Positions 1 through 7,718 of a stretch of 11,293 nucleotides of DNA are shown here, piece after piece. A program made the position numbers and the translations under genes. This DNA is from Bacillota bacterium (GTDB taxonomy: Bacteria; Bacillota; Clostridia; Christensenellales; Aristaeellaceae), in assembly GCA_023404715.1 (NCBI GenBank), contig JAEYAR010000040.1, positions 1 to 11,293 of the forward strand, in the 5' to 3' direction. Within the stretch, counting starts at the first letter, position 1; each line of letters begins with the position of its first letter. The notes below the pieces were generated by a model, which ran no database searches, had not been told where the DNA came from, and worked only from the letters and a program-made list of their open reading frames with translations.

Positions 1-303
1 CATGAAGACGTCGTGATGGAGACCGAGCGTTTACACGCCCAATCGGATTTTGAGGACCGCCTTTTGGCCCTGCGGGATATCGCATGCCTGACAGGCGCTC
101 TGAAGACGAAAAGTGAAGGCGATCCAGTCGCAAATTACAGCGTGCAGTGCTATCGGGTGATGATGGAAAGCAATATTTATCATTTTACTTATGGCCTGGA
201 GTACGGCATTCGAGCCTGTAAGCTGTTCGACGATCGATATAACGAGGACGCGCAAATGGTGAGATCGCTCTATGACAGGCTGGATATCACTGACAAGAAA
301 TAA
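1..303 (+). CDS. Unrecognised small protein, 3' part only
   Basis: The frame is open from the first base of the window to a TAA at 301-303, giving 100 residues. The first possible starts (GTG 13, ATG 16) have no ribosome binding site in front of them, so the gene most likely begins upstream of the window. The visible part is acidic to neutral and predicted to be helical. It ends in a segment with FTYGLEYGIRACKLF followed by a charged tail. That segment faintly recalls the end of small clostridial DUF6809-type proteins, but the resemblance is too weak to name the gene. No signal peptide, membrane segment or catalytic motif is seen. A hairpin terminator follows 8 bp downstream, which supports this being the true end of a transcribed gene. 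The function is unknown. Confidence 0.6.
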   Translation, partial: HEDVVMETERLHAQSDFEDRLLALRDIACLTGALKTKSEGDPVANYSVQCYRVMMESNIYHFTYGLEYGIRACKLFDDRYNEDAQMVRSLYDRLDITDKK

Positions 304-310
304 CGTTTTC

Positions 311-339
311 AAGGCATGGCCGCGCGCCGTGCCTTTTTT
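311..339 (+). terminator. Rho-independent terminator after the first gene
   Basis: The arms AAGGCATGG (311-319) and CCGTGCCTT (327-335) pair over 9 bp with one T-G wobble. They enclose a 7-nt loop, and a run of six T follows at 334-339. The hairpin lies 8 bp after the stop codon of the partial gene and isolates it from the histidine kinase gene. Confidence 0.8.
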
Positions 340-370
340 CTATCCTTTTTTCGTCGGATGTAGACAGTGC

Positions 371-399
371 TTTTTTATTTGCGCCGGCTGGTGTATAAT
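371..399 (+). promoter_or_regulatory. Possible sigma-A promoter of the histidine kinase gene
   Basis: There is a perfect TATAAT at 394-399, about 50 bp before the kinase start codon. At 17-bp spacing the -35 position reads TTTTTT (371-376), which is a poor match to TTGACA. The promoter would therefore be weak or activator-dependent. The call rests mainly on the -10 box and on its position between the upstream terminator and the gene. Confidence 0.45.
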
Positions 400-449
400 G
401 GTTGACGGAGCATACAGGACGAATGACCATATGATGAGGAGCGCAAGCC

Positions 450-2879
450 ATGTCTGCCGACAAAAATCTGAACCTTCTGCTCGATGCGCTGACAGAAACC
501 AGCGTATACGTCATCGAGGAAGCGAGCCGTCGCCTGCTCTATTTCAACCGGCGTTGCCGCGAAACCGGGCGCGGCAAAGCCGCGCTGGGGGTTAAGTGCC
601 ACGAGGTTTGGCCCGAGGTATGCGCCAACTGCCCGCTGGATGCGCTGGGAGATAAGCCTTCCAGCCATATCGTCTGCTATGACCCGCTGATCAAGGCGAG
701 CGTCGACGTCACAGCGAACCGCATCGTCTGGGATGGGCATATGCCCGCCGTTGTGGTGACCGTAAGCCCGCATAAGCTCAACTTTGAGGAAGAGCAGGGC
801 CTGCAAAAGATCGAGCAAATGTATGCCAATAGCCTGGTGACGGTCTTTGACGAATGCATTATTGCCAACCTGACCGACGATTTCTACGTCAATTGCCAGA
901 AGGATACGATGTGGACCGGCATTCCGGAGCGGGGCTGCTTCAGCATCGAAAACCGCAGCTACGCGCAAAAGACGCTGCATCCCGACGATTACGCGCTCTT
1001 TTGCGCTAACTTTTCCCGCGATGCGATGCTTCGGATGTTTACGCAGGGGCAGAAGCATATTACCAGGCGGATGCGCCGGCTGATGCCGGACGGCGTCTAT
1101 CACATGGTGGAGTTCACCGCCGCGCGGATTGAGCGCTTTGACGAGGCGGCTATTTGGTGCGTCCTCGTCTTTCGCGATATACAGGACGCATTTTTGCTCG
1201 AGCAGCGCCGCAATGTCGAAATCAGCCAGCTGGCGACCGCCGCGCGCATCGCCTATCAGATGCTGATCGCCGTCAATCTGACGCGCAACACCTATCGTAT
1301 GCTGGAGTATGAGCGCGATCCTGTGCCGGAGCCCGCCGAAGAGGGCTGCTTTGACGCGCTGATCGAGGCGGAGGTTCGCAACGTGCATCCGGATTACCGC
1401 GCTTCGTTCCTGCAAAAGTTTACGCGTCAGTCCCTCTGCGATACCTATGGGGCAGGGGAGCGCCTGGTGACGATGGAGGTGCCGCATCTCGGGGCGGACG
1501 GGGAATATCACTGGTACTTTACGCAGGTGGTGCGGGTGGAAAGCCCGCATACGGACGACTTGATCGAGATCACCCTCTCGCGGAATATCGACGGCGAGCG
1601 GCGTATGCAACAGGCGGCGATTGAAAAGGAGCGGCAGAGCAAGCTGCTGCTCGAGGAGGCGCTGCAAAAGGCCGAGCGGGCAAATAGCGCCAAGAGTGAC
1701 TTTCTCTCGCGCATGAGCCACGACATCCGCACCCCGATGAACGCGATCATCGGCATGACGGAGCTGGCGCAACGGCATACCGGCGATGCGCAAAAGCTGC
1801 TCGATTACCTGCAAAAAATCGCGGATTCCGGCGCGCATCTGCTCGGGCTCATCAACGAGGTGCTGGAGGTCAGCAAGATCGAGAGCGGCGCCGTGAAACT
1901 GGAAGAGACGAAGCTGGACCTTTGTGTTTTGGCGCGGGAGGCGTTAGAGCTGGTCCGCATCGCGACCGAGGCCAAGGGGCAGAAGGTCGAGATGCAGCTC
2001 GATGGGCAGATGCATCCGCAGGTGTTGGCAGACGGCGTACGGCTCAAGCAGGTGCTGGTGAACATCCTCGAAAACGCCTCGAAGTACACGCCCGATGGCG
2101 GCAAGATCGCGCTGAGGGTGGAGGAAATTCAAAAAGGCGAGCGGCAGACCGGCACCTATCGGTTTGTCGTCGAGGATACGGGCATCGGCATGCGGCCGGA
2201 ATACCTGGCGCATATCTTCGAGCCCTTCAGCCGGGCGGACGATAGCCGGATCAGCAAGATCACGGGCACGGGGTTGGGCATGACCATCGTGCGCAACCTC
2301 GTCGCGATGATGGGCGGCGACATCCAGGTAGAGAGCGAATACGGCAGGGGATCGCGCTTTTTGATCACCCTGTGCCTTCTCAAGTGCAACGCCCCTACGG
2401 CGGCGCGGACGCAGGCTAAGCGGGAGAAGACGTATTTTCCCGGGCTGCGGGTGCTGCTGGTGGAGGATAACGAGCTTAACCGCCAGATCGCCTCCGAGAT
2501 GTTGGAGCTGCTGGGCGCTGCGGTCGACGTCGCCGAGGATGGGCGGCAGGCGGTGGATGCCATCTGCAACCACGCCGCGTTTTATTACGATATCGTCTTT
2601 ATGGACATTCAGATGCCGGTCATGGACGGCTACGAGGCTACGCGAGCCATCCGGTCCTCCGGGATGGAGGGGATCGACGAGCTGCCGATTGTCGCCATGA
2701 CGGCGGACGCCTTTGCCGAGGACGCCAAGCGCGCCCTTTTGTCCGGGATGAACGGACATATCGCCAAGCCGATCTCGATCGAGCGGCTGCGAAGCGCGCT
2801 GGACGACTGCCTCGCGTGGCAGCGCGAACACGGCCGGGGAGGGCGTGGCGGCGAAGACCCGGCAGGCCCGGGGCGTTAA
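450..2879 (+). CDS. Hybrid sensor histidine kinase with receiver domain
   Basis: An 809-residue cytoplasmic hybrid kinase. Start ATG 450 has GAGGAG at 436-441, 8 nt upstream. Residues 1-110 form a PAS-like sensory region containing a Cys-x7-Cys-x2-Cys motif (C50, C58, C61). Residues 125-385 look like two further PAS-like segments, and 385-412 is a coiled-coil linker. The HisKA domain has the H-box SHDIRTPMN with phospho-accepting His424. The ATPase domain shows an N-box (NILENASKYTPDGG, from 538), a G1 box (DTGIGM, 576-581), an F-box (IFEPF, 589-593) and a G2 box (GTGLGM, 606-611). The C-terminal receiver domain has acidic E672/D673, phospho-acceptor D719, T751 and K773. The last about 15 residues are Gly-rich low-complexity sequence. 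No membrane segment, HPt or DNA-binding output domain is present, and no response regulator is adjacent, so the phosphorelay partner is unknown. Known for the family: autophosphorylation on His and transfer to the fused Asp. Inferred: it senses an intracellular or redox/metal-related signal. Confidence 0.93.
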   Translation: MSADKNLNLLLDALTETSVYVIEEASRRLLYFNRRCRETGRGKAALGVKCHEVWPEVCANCPLDALGDKPSSHIVCYDPLIKASVDVTANRIVWDGHMPAVVVTVSPHKLNFEEEQGLQKIEQMYANSLVTVFDECIIANLTDDFYVNCQKDTMWTGIPERGCFSIENRSYAQKTLHPDDYALFCANFSRDAMLRMFTQGQKHITRRMRRLMPDGVYHMVEFTAARIERFDEAAIWCVLVFRDIQDAFLLEQRRNVEISQLATAARIAYQMLIAVNLTRNTYRMLEYERDPVPEPAEEGCFDALIEAEVRNVHPDYRASFLQKFTRQSLCDTYGAGERLVTMEVPHLGADGEYHWYFTQVVRVESPHTDDLIEITLSRNIDGERRMQQAAIEKERQSKLLLEEALQKAERANSAKSDFLSRMSHDIRTPMNAIIGMTELAQRHTGDAQKLLDYLQKIADSGAHLLGLINEVLEVSKIESGAVKLEETKLDLCVLAREALELVRIATEAKGQKVEMQLDGQMHPQVLADGVRLKQVLVNILENASKYTPDGGKIALRVEEIQKGERQTGTYRFVVEDTGIGMRPEYLAHIFEPFSRADDSRISKITGTGLGMTIVRNLVAMMGGDIQVESEYGRGSRFLITLCLLKCNAPTAARTQAKREKTYFPGLRVLLVEDNELNRQIASEMLELLGAAVDVAEDGRQAVDAICNHAAFYYDIVFMDIQMPVMDGYEATRAIRSSGMEGIDELPIVAMTADAFAEDAKRALLSGMNGHIAKPISIERLRSALDDCLAWQREHGRGGRGGEDPAGPGR

Positions 2880-2922
2880 AAAGCGGGAGGGAAAAGCAGG
2901 AATGCGCGGGGCGCATCTCCCC

Positions 2923-2951
2923 TTGCGTGATGCCACAGAAGATGCTATAAT
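2923..2951 (+). promoter_or_regulatory. Sigma-A-type promoter of secA
   Basis: A perfect -10 TATAAT (2946-2951) is preceded, at exactly 17 bp, by TTGCGT (2923-2928), which keeps the first three bases of TTGACA. It lies 29 bp before the secA start, just upstream of its ribosome binding site. It probably drives secA, prfB and perhaps the two genes after them. Confidence 0.65.
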
Positions 2952-2980
2952 GAAGCGATTGCTGCATTGGGAGGTACACC

Positions 2981-5746
2981 ATGGCTGGTATGGCTGGGTT
3001 TCTAAAGAAGATATTCGGCGACGGCAACGCCTCGGAGCTCAAGCGCCTGGGCAAGATCGTCGATCAGATCGATTCGTTTGAGGAAGCGCATAAAAAGTTG
3101 ACGGACGAGCAGCTTCGCGCCAAAACGCAGGAGTTCAAGGACCGCCTGCAAAAAGGGGAGACGCTGGACGGCATCTTGCCCGAGGCGTTTTCGGTCGTCC
3201 GCGAGGCGACCGACCGCGTGACGGGCAAGCGCCAGTTCCGCGTACAGATGATCGGCGGCATCGTGCTCCACGAGGGGGGCATCGCCGAGATGAAGACAGG
3301 CGAGGGGAAGACGCTGACGAGCACGATGCCTGCCTATCTCAACGCGCTGACGGGCGAGGGCGTGCACATCGTCACGGTCAACGATTACCTCGCGCGCTTT
3401 CAGGGCGAGGACATGGGCCGCATTCACCGCTTTCTGGGGCTCACCGTCGGCATCATTACGCACGATATGGCGAACGAGGCGCACCGCGCGGCGTACGCCT
3501 GCGACATCACCTACGGCACGAACAATGAATTCGGCTTCGACTACCTGCGCGACAACATGGTCATCTACAAAAAGGACATGGTGCAGCGCGGGCACCACTT
3601 CGCCATCGTCGACGAGGTGGACTCCATCCTCATCGACGAGGCGCGCACGCCCCTCATCATCTCCGGCCAGGGCGAAAAGTCGACCGACCTGTACGTGCGC
3701 GCGGACCGCTTCGTCTCCATGCTGCAGGAGGGTAAGGAGCCCGAGAAGGAGCAGCTCGAGCTGATGAGCGACGAGGAAGCGAACCGGCTGCGCCGCGACT
3801 ACGTGAAGGATGAAAAACAAAAGACGTGCAACCTCTCCGAAGAGGGCGCGCGCAAGGCGGAGAAATTTTTCGGCATCGAAAACCTCTCCGACGTGGAAAA
3901 CAACGAGATCCTCCATCACATCAACGCCGCGCTGCGCGCGCACGCGCTGATGCGGCGCGACGTCGACTACGTGGTGCAAAACGACCAGGTGGTCATCGTC
4001 GACGAGTTCACCGGCCGCCTGATGGTCGGCCGCCGCTATTCGGACGGCCTGCATCAGGCCATCGAGGCCAAGGAGGGCGTGAAGGTCGAGCGCGAGAGCA
4101 AGACGCTGGCGACCATCACCTTTCAGAACTACTTCCGCATGTACAAAAAGCTGTCCGGCATGACGGGCACCGCCAAGACGGAGGAGGACGAGTTCCGCGG
4201 CATCTACAACCTGAACGTTGTGGTAATCCCTACCAACCGCCCCATGATCCGCGAGGACATGAACGATTTGGTGTACAAGTCCATCAAGGGCAAGTTCGGC
4301 GCCGTGGTCGAGGAGATCATCAGCCGTCATGAAAAGGGGCAGCCCATCCTCGTGGGCACGGTCTCCGTCGAAAAGAGCGAAACGCTCTCGAACATGCTGC
4401 GCCTGCGCGGCATCCAGCACGAGGTGCTCAACGCCAAGCACCATGAAAAAGAGGCGGAGATCGTCGCCCAGGCCGGCCATTACGGCGCGGTGACGATCGC
4501 CACCAACATGGCGGGCCGCGGCACGGACATTCTGCTGGGCGGCAACCCCGAATTCCTCGCGCGCCGCGCGATGCGCCAGAAGGGCTATGCGGACGAAGTG
4601 ATCGAGGACGCGATGGGGCATAATGAGAACGTGCCGGAGGAGGTACTCGCCGCGCGCGTCGAATACCGCGCGCTCTTCGAGCAGTACAAAAAAGAGACGG
4701 ACGCCCAGCACGACCGCGTGGTCGCCGTCGGCGGCCTGCACATCATCGGCACAGAGCGCCATGAATCCCGCCGTATCGACAACCAGCTGCGCGGGCGCAG
4801 CGGCCGCCAGGGCGATCCGGGCTCGTCGCAGTTCTTCCTCTCGCTGCAGGACGACCTGCTGCGCCTGTTCGGCTCCGAACGCATATCGGGCATGATCGAT
4901 AAGCTGGGCCTGGAGGAGGATCAGCCGATCGAGGCGAAGATGCTCACCGGCCAGATCGAGAGCGCGCAAAAGCGCATTGAGGGCCGCAACTTCGAGATCC
5001 GCAAGAACGTTTTGCAGTACGACGACGTCATGAACCAGCAGCGCGAGGTCATCTACGGCCAGCGCCGTCAGGTGCTCATGGGCGAGGATATGCGCAAGAC
5101 GGTTATGAGCATGGTAAAACAGCTCATCGACGACGCGGTGGATATGCATACCGGCAACGGCGACGCCTACGTCGACTGGGATCTTGCGGGCCTTTCGGAA
5201 TACCTCGACAAGCTCTGCGTGCGCCCCGGCGTGATCGACGCCCATATGGAAGAGATCAAGAATTTCGACAAACAGGCGCTCAAAGACCTGCTCTTCGAGG
5301 ACGCGCAGGCGTTCTATCAGGAGCGGGAGGCGCTGCTGGGCGAGCACGGCATCGACATGCGCGAGGTCGAGCGCGTCATCCTGCTCAGCGCCGTCGACCG
5401 GCGCTGGATGGATCATATCGACGCGATGGACCAGCTGCGCGACGGCATCGGCCTGCGCGCCTACGGCCATAAGGACCCGGTCGTCGAATACAAGTTCGAG
5501 GGCTACGAGATGTTCGACGAGATGGTGCGCCTGATCCGCGAGGACACGCTGCGCCGCCTGTATCAGGCGCGCGTCGAGCGCGCGCCCGAGCGCCGCCAGG
5601 TGGCCAAACCCGTAGAGGCGAAGACGGCTGGCACGGGCGACGGCCCCCGCCAGCCGCAAAAGGCGGACAAGAAGGTCGGACGCAACGATCCCTGCCCGTG
5701 CGGCAGCGGCAAGAAATACAAGCATTGCTGCGGGAAAGAAGCGTAA
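2981..5746 (+). CDS. secA: Preprotein translocase ATPase SecA
   Basis: A 921-residue motor ATPase of the Sec pathway. It binds preproteins and pushes them through SecYEG in the cytoplasmic membrane. The start is ATG 2981, with GGGAGG at 2969-2974, 6 nt upstream; a second in-frame ATG nine bases on is too far from it. Walker A is TGEGKT (106-111). Walker B/DEAD is VDEVDS (210-215), followed by the family signature ILIDEARTPLIISG. The preprotein cross-linking domain spans about 230-375. NBD2 carries TNMAGRGTDILLGGNP (508-523) and the arginine-finger motif QLRGRSGRQGDPG (602-614). Between about 524 and 580 is a charged insertion that makes the protein longer than B. subtilis SecA (841). The C-terminal zinc/SecB-binding tail is intact: C905, C907, C916 and C917 (C-x-C-x8-C-C). 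prfB follows after 48 bp, an arrangement known from other Bacillota. Nothing is missing or broken. Confidence 0.98.
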   Translation: MAGMAGFLKKIFGDGNASELKRLGKIVDQIDSFEEAHKKLTDEQLRAKTQEFKDRLQKGETLDGILPEAFSVVREATDRVTGKRQFRVQMIGGIVLHEGGIAEMKTGEGKTLTSTMPAYLNALTGEGVHIVTVNDYLARFQGEDMGRIHRFLGLTVGIITHDMANEAHRAAYACDITYGTNNEFGFDYLRDNMVIYKKDMVQRGHHFAIVDEVDSILIDEARTPLIISGQGEKSTDLYVRADRFVSMLQEGKEPEKEQLELMSDEEANRLRRDYVKDEKQKTCNLSEEGARKAEKFFGIENLSDVENNEILHHINAALRAHALMRRDVDYVVQNDQVVIVDEFTGRLMVGRRYSDGLHQAIEAKEGVKVERESKTLATITFQNYFRMYKKLSGMTGTAKTEEDEFRGIYNLNVVVIPTNRPMIREDMNDLVYKSIKGKFGAVVEEIISRHEKGQPILVGTVSVEKSETLSNMLRLRGIQHEVLNAKHHEKEAEIVAQAGHYGAVTIATNMAGRGTDILLGGNPEFLARRAMRQKGYADEVIEDAMGHNENVPEEVLAARVEYRALFEQYKKETDAQHDRVVAVGGLHIIGTERHESRRIDNQLRGRSGRQGDPGSSQFFLSLQDDLLRLFGSERISGMIDKLGLEEDQPIEAKMLTGQIESAQKRIEGRNFEIRKNVLQYDDVMNQQREVIYGQRRQVLMGEDMRKTVMSMVKQLIDDAVDMHTGNGDAYVDWDLAGLSEYLDKLCVRPGVIDAHMEEIKNFDKQALKDLLFEDAQAFYQEREALLGEHGIDMREVERVILLSAVDRRWMDHIDAMDQLRDGIGLRAYGHKDPVVEYKFEGYEMFDEMVRLIREDTLRRLYQARVERAPERRQVAKPVEAKTAGTGDGPRQPQKADKKVGRNDPCPCGSGKKYKHCCGKEA

Positions 5747-5794
5747 GCCAATCCATCTATCAAGGCCTGCGGGCCGACAAAGGGGTGAGTCAAC

Positions 5795-6890
5795 ATGATC
5801 GAACTGGAACAATACCGCTTGGACCTAAACCGCATCCGTGAGAGCATCGTTGAGGCAGGTGAGTCACTTTAACTTGGCTCATATGAAGGATGAGCTGGCG
5901 GAACTGCACGAGACGATGAACGAGCCCGATTTTTGGAACGACCTGGACCGTTCGACCCGTGTCTCCCAGCGCGTCAAAGCGCTGGAGGACAAGCTGGCGC
6001 TCTTTAACAGGCTCGGCGAGCGGGCGGCGGACATCGATACCATGATGGAGCTGGCCGAAGAGGAGAGCGACGAATCGATGGTCGCGGAGGCCGGCGAGGA
6101 GCTCAAAGAGCTGGACGAAGCCGTCAAGCGCTTGCAGCTGGAGACGCTGCTGCGCGGCGATTACGACCACAGCAACGCGCTGCTCTCGCTGCACGCGGGC
6201 GCAGGCGGAACAGAGGCGCAGGACTGGACGAGCATGCTCTACCGCATGTACACGCGTTATTGCGAGCGCATGGGCTTCAAGGTCAACGTGCTCGACCTGC
6301 TCGAGGGCGACGAGGCGGGCATCAAGTCCGTCACGTTCGAGGCCATCGGCGAGAACGCCTACGGCTATCTACGCGCGGAGAAGGGCGTGCACCGTCTGGT
6401 GCGCATTTCCCCCTTCGATTCGGCGGCGCGCCGCCATACTTCGTTTGCCTCGCTCGACGTCGCGCCGGAGATCGAGGACGACATGGAAGAGCTGGATATG
6501 GAGGACGTGCGCATCGATACGTACCGCGCCTCGGGCGCGGGCGGACAGCACGTCAATCGCACCGACTCGGCCGTGCGCATGACGCATATCCCTACGGGTA
6601 TCGTCGTACAGTGCCAAAACGAGCGCTCGCAGGTGCAGAACCGCGAGGTCTGCCTGCGCATGCTCAAATCCAAACTGCTCGAGCTGCACGAGCGCGAGCG
6701 CGAGGAAAAGATGGCCGACATCAAGGGCGAGATGAAGAAGATCGAATGGGGCAGCCAAATTCGTTCCTATGTCTTCCATCCCTACACCATGGTGAAGGAT
6801 CACCGCACGGGCTACGAAGTCAACGGCGTCGGCGGCGTTATGGACGGCGAACTGGACGGCTTTATTACCGCCTACCTGCAGATGCAGTAA
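5795..6890 (+). CDS. prfB: Peptide chain release factor 2, programmed +1 frameshift
   Basis: RF2 reads UGA and UAA stop codons and triggers peptide release. The gene is read as 5795-5869 joined to 5871-6890, giving 364 residues against 365 in E. coli. The start is ATG 5795, with AGGGGTGA at 5781-5788, 6 nt upstream. The zero frame encodes 25 residues (MIELEQYRLDLNRIRE..., ending AGESL) that match the usual RF2 N-terminus. It then meets TAA at codon 26, the same codon number as in E. coli. A +1 shift on CTT joins NLAHMKDELAEL and the rest. The RF2-type stop-recognition tripeptide SPF is at 205-207 and the catalytic GGQ at 249-251 (SGAGGQHVNRTDSAVR). Family-typical EPDFWND and HAGAGGTEAQDW are also present. 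Two features are odd. The recoded stop is UAA rather than UGA, and the upstream Shine-Dalgarno-like stimulator is not in the canonical position. The gene lies 48 bp after secA, probably in one transcript. Confidence 0.95.
5857..5873 (+). promoter_or_regulatory. prfB +1 frameshift site with UAA stop
   Basis: The zero-frame codons GGT GAG TCA CTT TAA are followed by C. CTT (5867-5869) is the slippery codon, TAA (5870-5872) the in-frame stop and C5873 the usual +4 base. AGGTGA at 5857-5862 is a six-base match to the anti-Shine-Dalgarno sequence and ends 4 nt before CTT. Slippage of the tRNA from CTT to TTT puts the ribosome in the frame that is open to 6890. The pattern is that of bacterial RF2 recoding sites, except that UAA replaces UGA. 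Confidence 0.88.
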
Positions 6891-6897
6891 TTGGATA

Positions 6898-6939
6898 GCA
6901 CGACGATCTGCGGAAGCATGCCTTCCGCGGATTTCGTGC
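6898..6939 (+). other. Long intercistronic hairpin after prfB
   Basis: A near-perfect inverted repeat lies just after the prfB stop codon. GCACGA (6898-6903) pairs with TCGTGC (6934-6939). After a single bulged C6904, 6905-6916 pairs with 6922-6933, with two G-T wobbles. The stem is 18 bp around a 5-nt loop (CATGC). No T-run follows, so it is not a normal intrinsic terminator. It sits in the 75-bp gap before the membrane-protein gene. It could stabilise or process the upstream mRNA, or lower expression of the next gene. Its role is unknown. Confidence 0.6.
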
Positions 6940-6965
6940 GTTCGGCGGTCGTTTGGGGAGGAAAA

Positions 6966-7718
6966 ATGAACAAGAGGATGATCATCTGCACGGCGGCGGC
7001 GTTCGTCTCGCTGGTTTTGGTCGTGCTGCTGGCTTCTACGTTGTCCGCCGCCTACGATCCTGCGACGTACGCCCAGGCGGCCCGCGCCGCCTATACGGGG
7101 CTGACGGACGATGAGGTCACGCGCGCGGTGGGGCTGACGCAGGATGCGCAGGCGCGGCTGGCGGAGGAGATCGTGCAGTATTTTCGGGGCAAACGCGCCG
7201 AGCTGGATATGGAGGCGGACATCGTAGACCCAAGGACGGGCGAGACGAACGCTCAGCCCGCGTTTCATGAACGGGAACGCGCGCATATGGCGGACGTGCG
7301 CGGCCTGCTCGACCTCGCCGGCCGCCTGATGGGCGCGCTGGCCCTCGTAGCGTTGGTCGCCGCCACCGCGGCGCGGGTTGCGGGCAGGCAGGCGGGGCGC
7401 GCTACGGCGGCGCGCGCATTCTTTCGCGGCAGCGTGACCGGCGCGCTGGCGCTGGCCCTGCCTGTTCTGGCGCTCTCGATTTGGGGCGCGGTCGACTTTA
7501 CGTCGCTCTTTTACGCGTTTCACGACCTTGCTTTTACGAACGACCTGTGGCTACTCAACCCGCAGACGGACCTGCTGATCCGCATGATGCCGGAGGGGCT
7601 CTTCGTGCGCCTCGCCGCGTCCGTAGCGATCAAGACCGGCGCGGTGATGGCGGCCCTGCTCCTGCTGGCGGGCATCGGCGCGCTGCGGGCGCGCAAAGGG
7701 AAGGAGGCAAAGGTTTGA
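6966..7718 (+). CDS. TIGR01906/DUF1461-type integral membrane protein
   Basis: A 250-residue membrane protein. Start ATG 6966 has GGGGAGG at 6955-6961. The frame stays open back to a TTG at 6891, but that codon has no ribosome binding site and would place the intercistronic hairpin inside the gene. Four hydrophobic segments are visible, at about 6-28, 115-138, 153-175 and 216-240. The soluble part between the first two (about 29-114) is probably extracytoplasmic. It contains FHERERAHMADV (100-111), and a second stretch, FHDLAFTNDLWLLNP (185-199) followed by TDLLIRMMP, is also family-like. These features recall the TIGR01906/DUF1461 family of Bacillota and related bacteria, whose biochemical function is not established to my knowledge. 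It lies between prfB and tsaD and its stop overlaps the probable tsaD start, which implies co-translation. The family assignment is from memory of the motifs. Confidence 0.82.
   Translation: MNKRMIICTAAAFVSLVLVVLLASTLSAAYDPATYAQAARAAYTGLTDDEVTRAVGLTQDAQARLAEEIVQYFRGKRAELDMEADIVDPRTGETNAQPAFHERERAHMADVRGLLDLAGRLMGALALVALVAATAARVAGRQAGRATAARAFFRGSVTGALALALPVLALSIWGAVDFTSLFYAFHDLAFTNDLWLLNPQTDLLIRMMPEGLFVRLAASVAIKTGAVMAALLLLAGIGALRARKGKEAKV
7701..7717 (+). promoter_or_regulatory. RBS that favours a TTG start for tsaD
   Basis: AAGGAGG (7701-7707) lies 7 nt before TTG 7715-7717 but 16 nt before the in-frame ATG 7724. The TTG overlaps the TGA (7716-7718) of the preceding gene, a typical layout for coupled translation. 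A weaker AAAGG at 7709-7713 could serve the ATG. Confidence 0.55.

Noticed and set aside
375..1838. 487-residue open frame antisense to the histidine kinase
   Set aside because: It is a shadow of the kinase gene. The translation lacks recognisable domains and the + strand has all the kinase motifs.
2902..2916. Perfect inverted repeat ATGCGC-GGG-GCGCAT after the kinase gene
   Set aside because: A stem of 6 bp and no T-run follows, so it is not supported as a terminator. It may be chance in GC-rich DNA.
5764..5775. GGCC-TGCG-GGCC small palindrome between secA and prfB
   Set aside because: A stem of only 4 bp without a T-run gives no evidence of termination or regulation.
3002..5812. 936-residue open frame antisense to secA
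   Set aside because: It is a GC-rich shadow of secA with low-complexity, His/Asp/Leu-rich translation and no start signals. The + strand encodes an intact SecA.
5838..6890. prfB as an unshifted gene starting at GTG 5838
   Set aside because: There is no ribosome binding site there. The zero-frame 25 residues from ATG 5795 match the RF2 N-terminus, and the CTT TAA C site explains the frame change.
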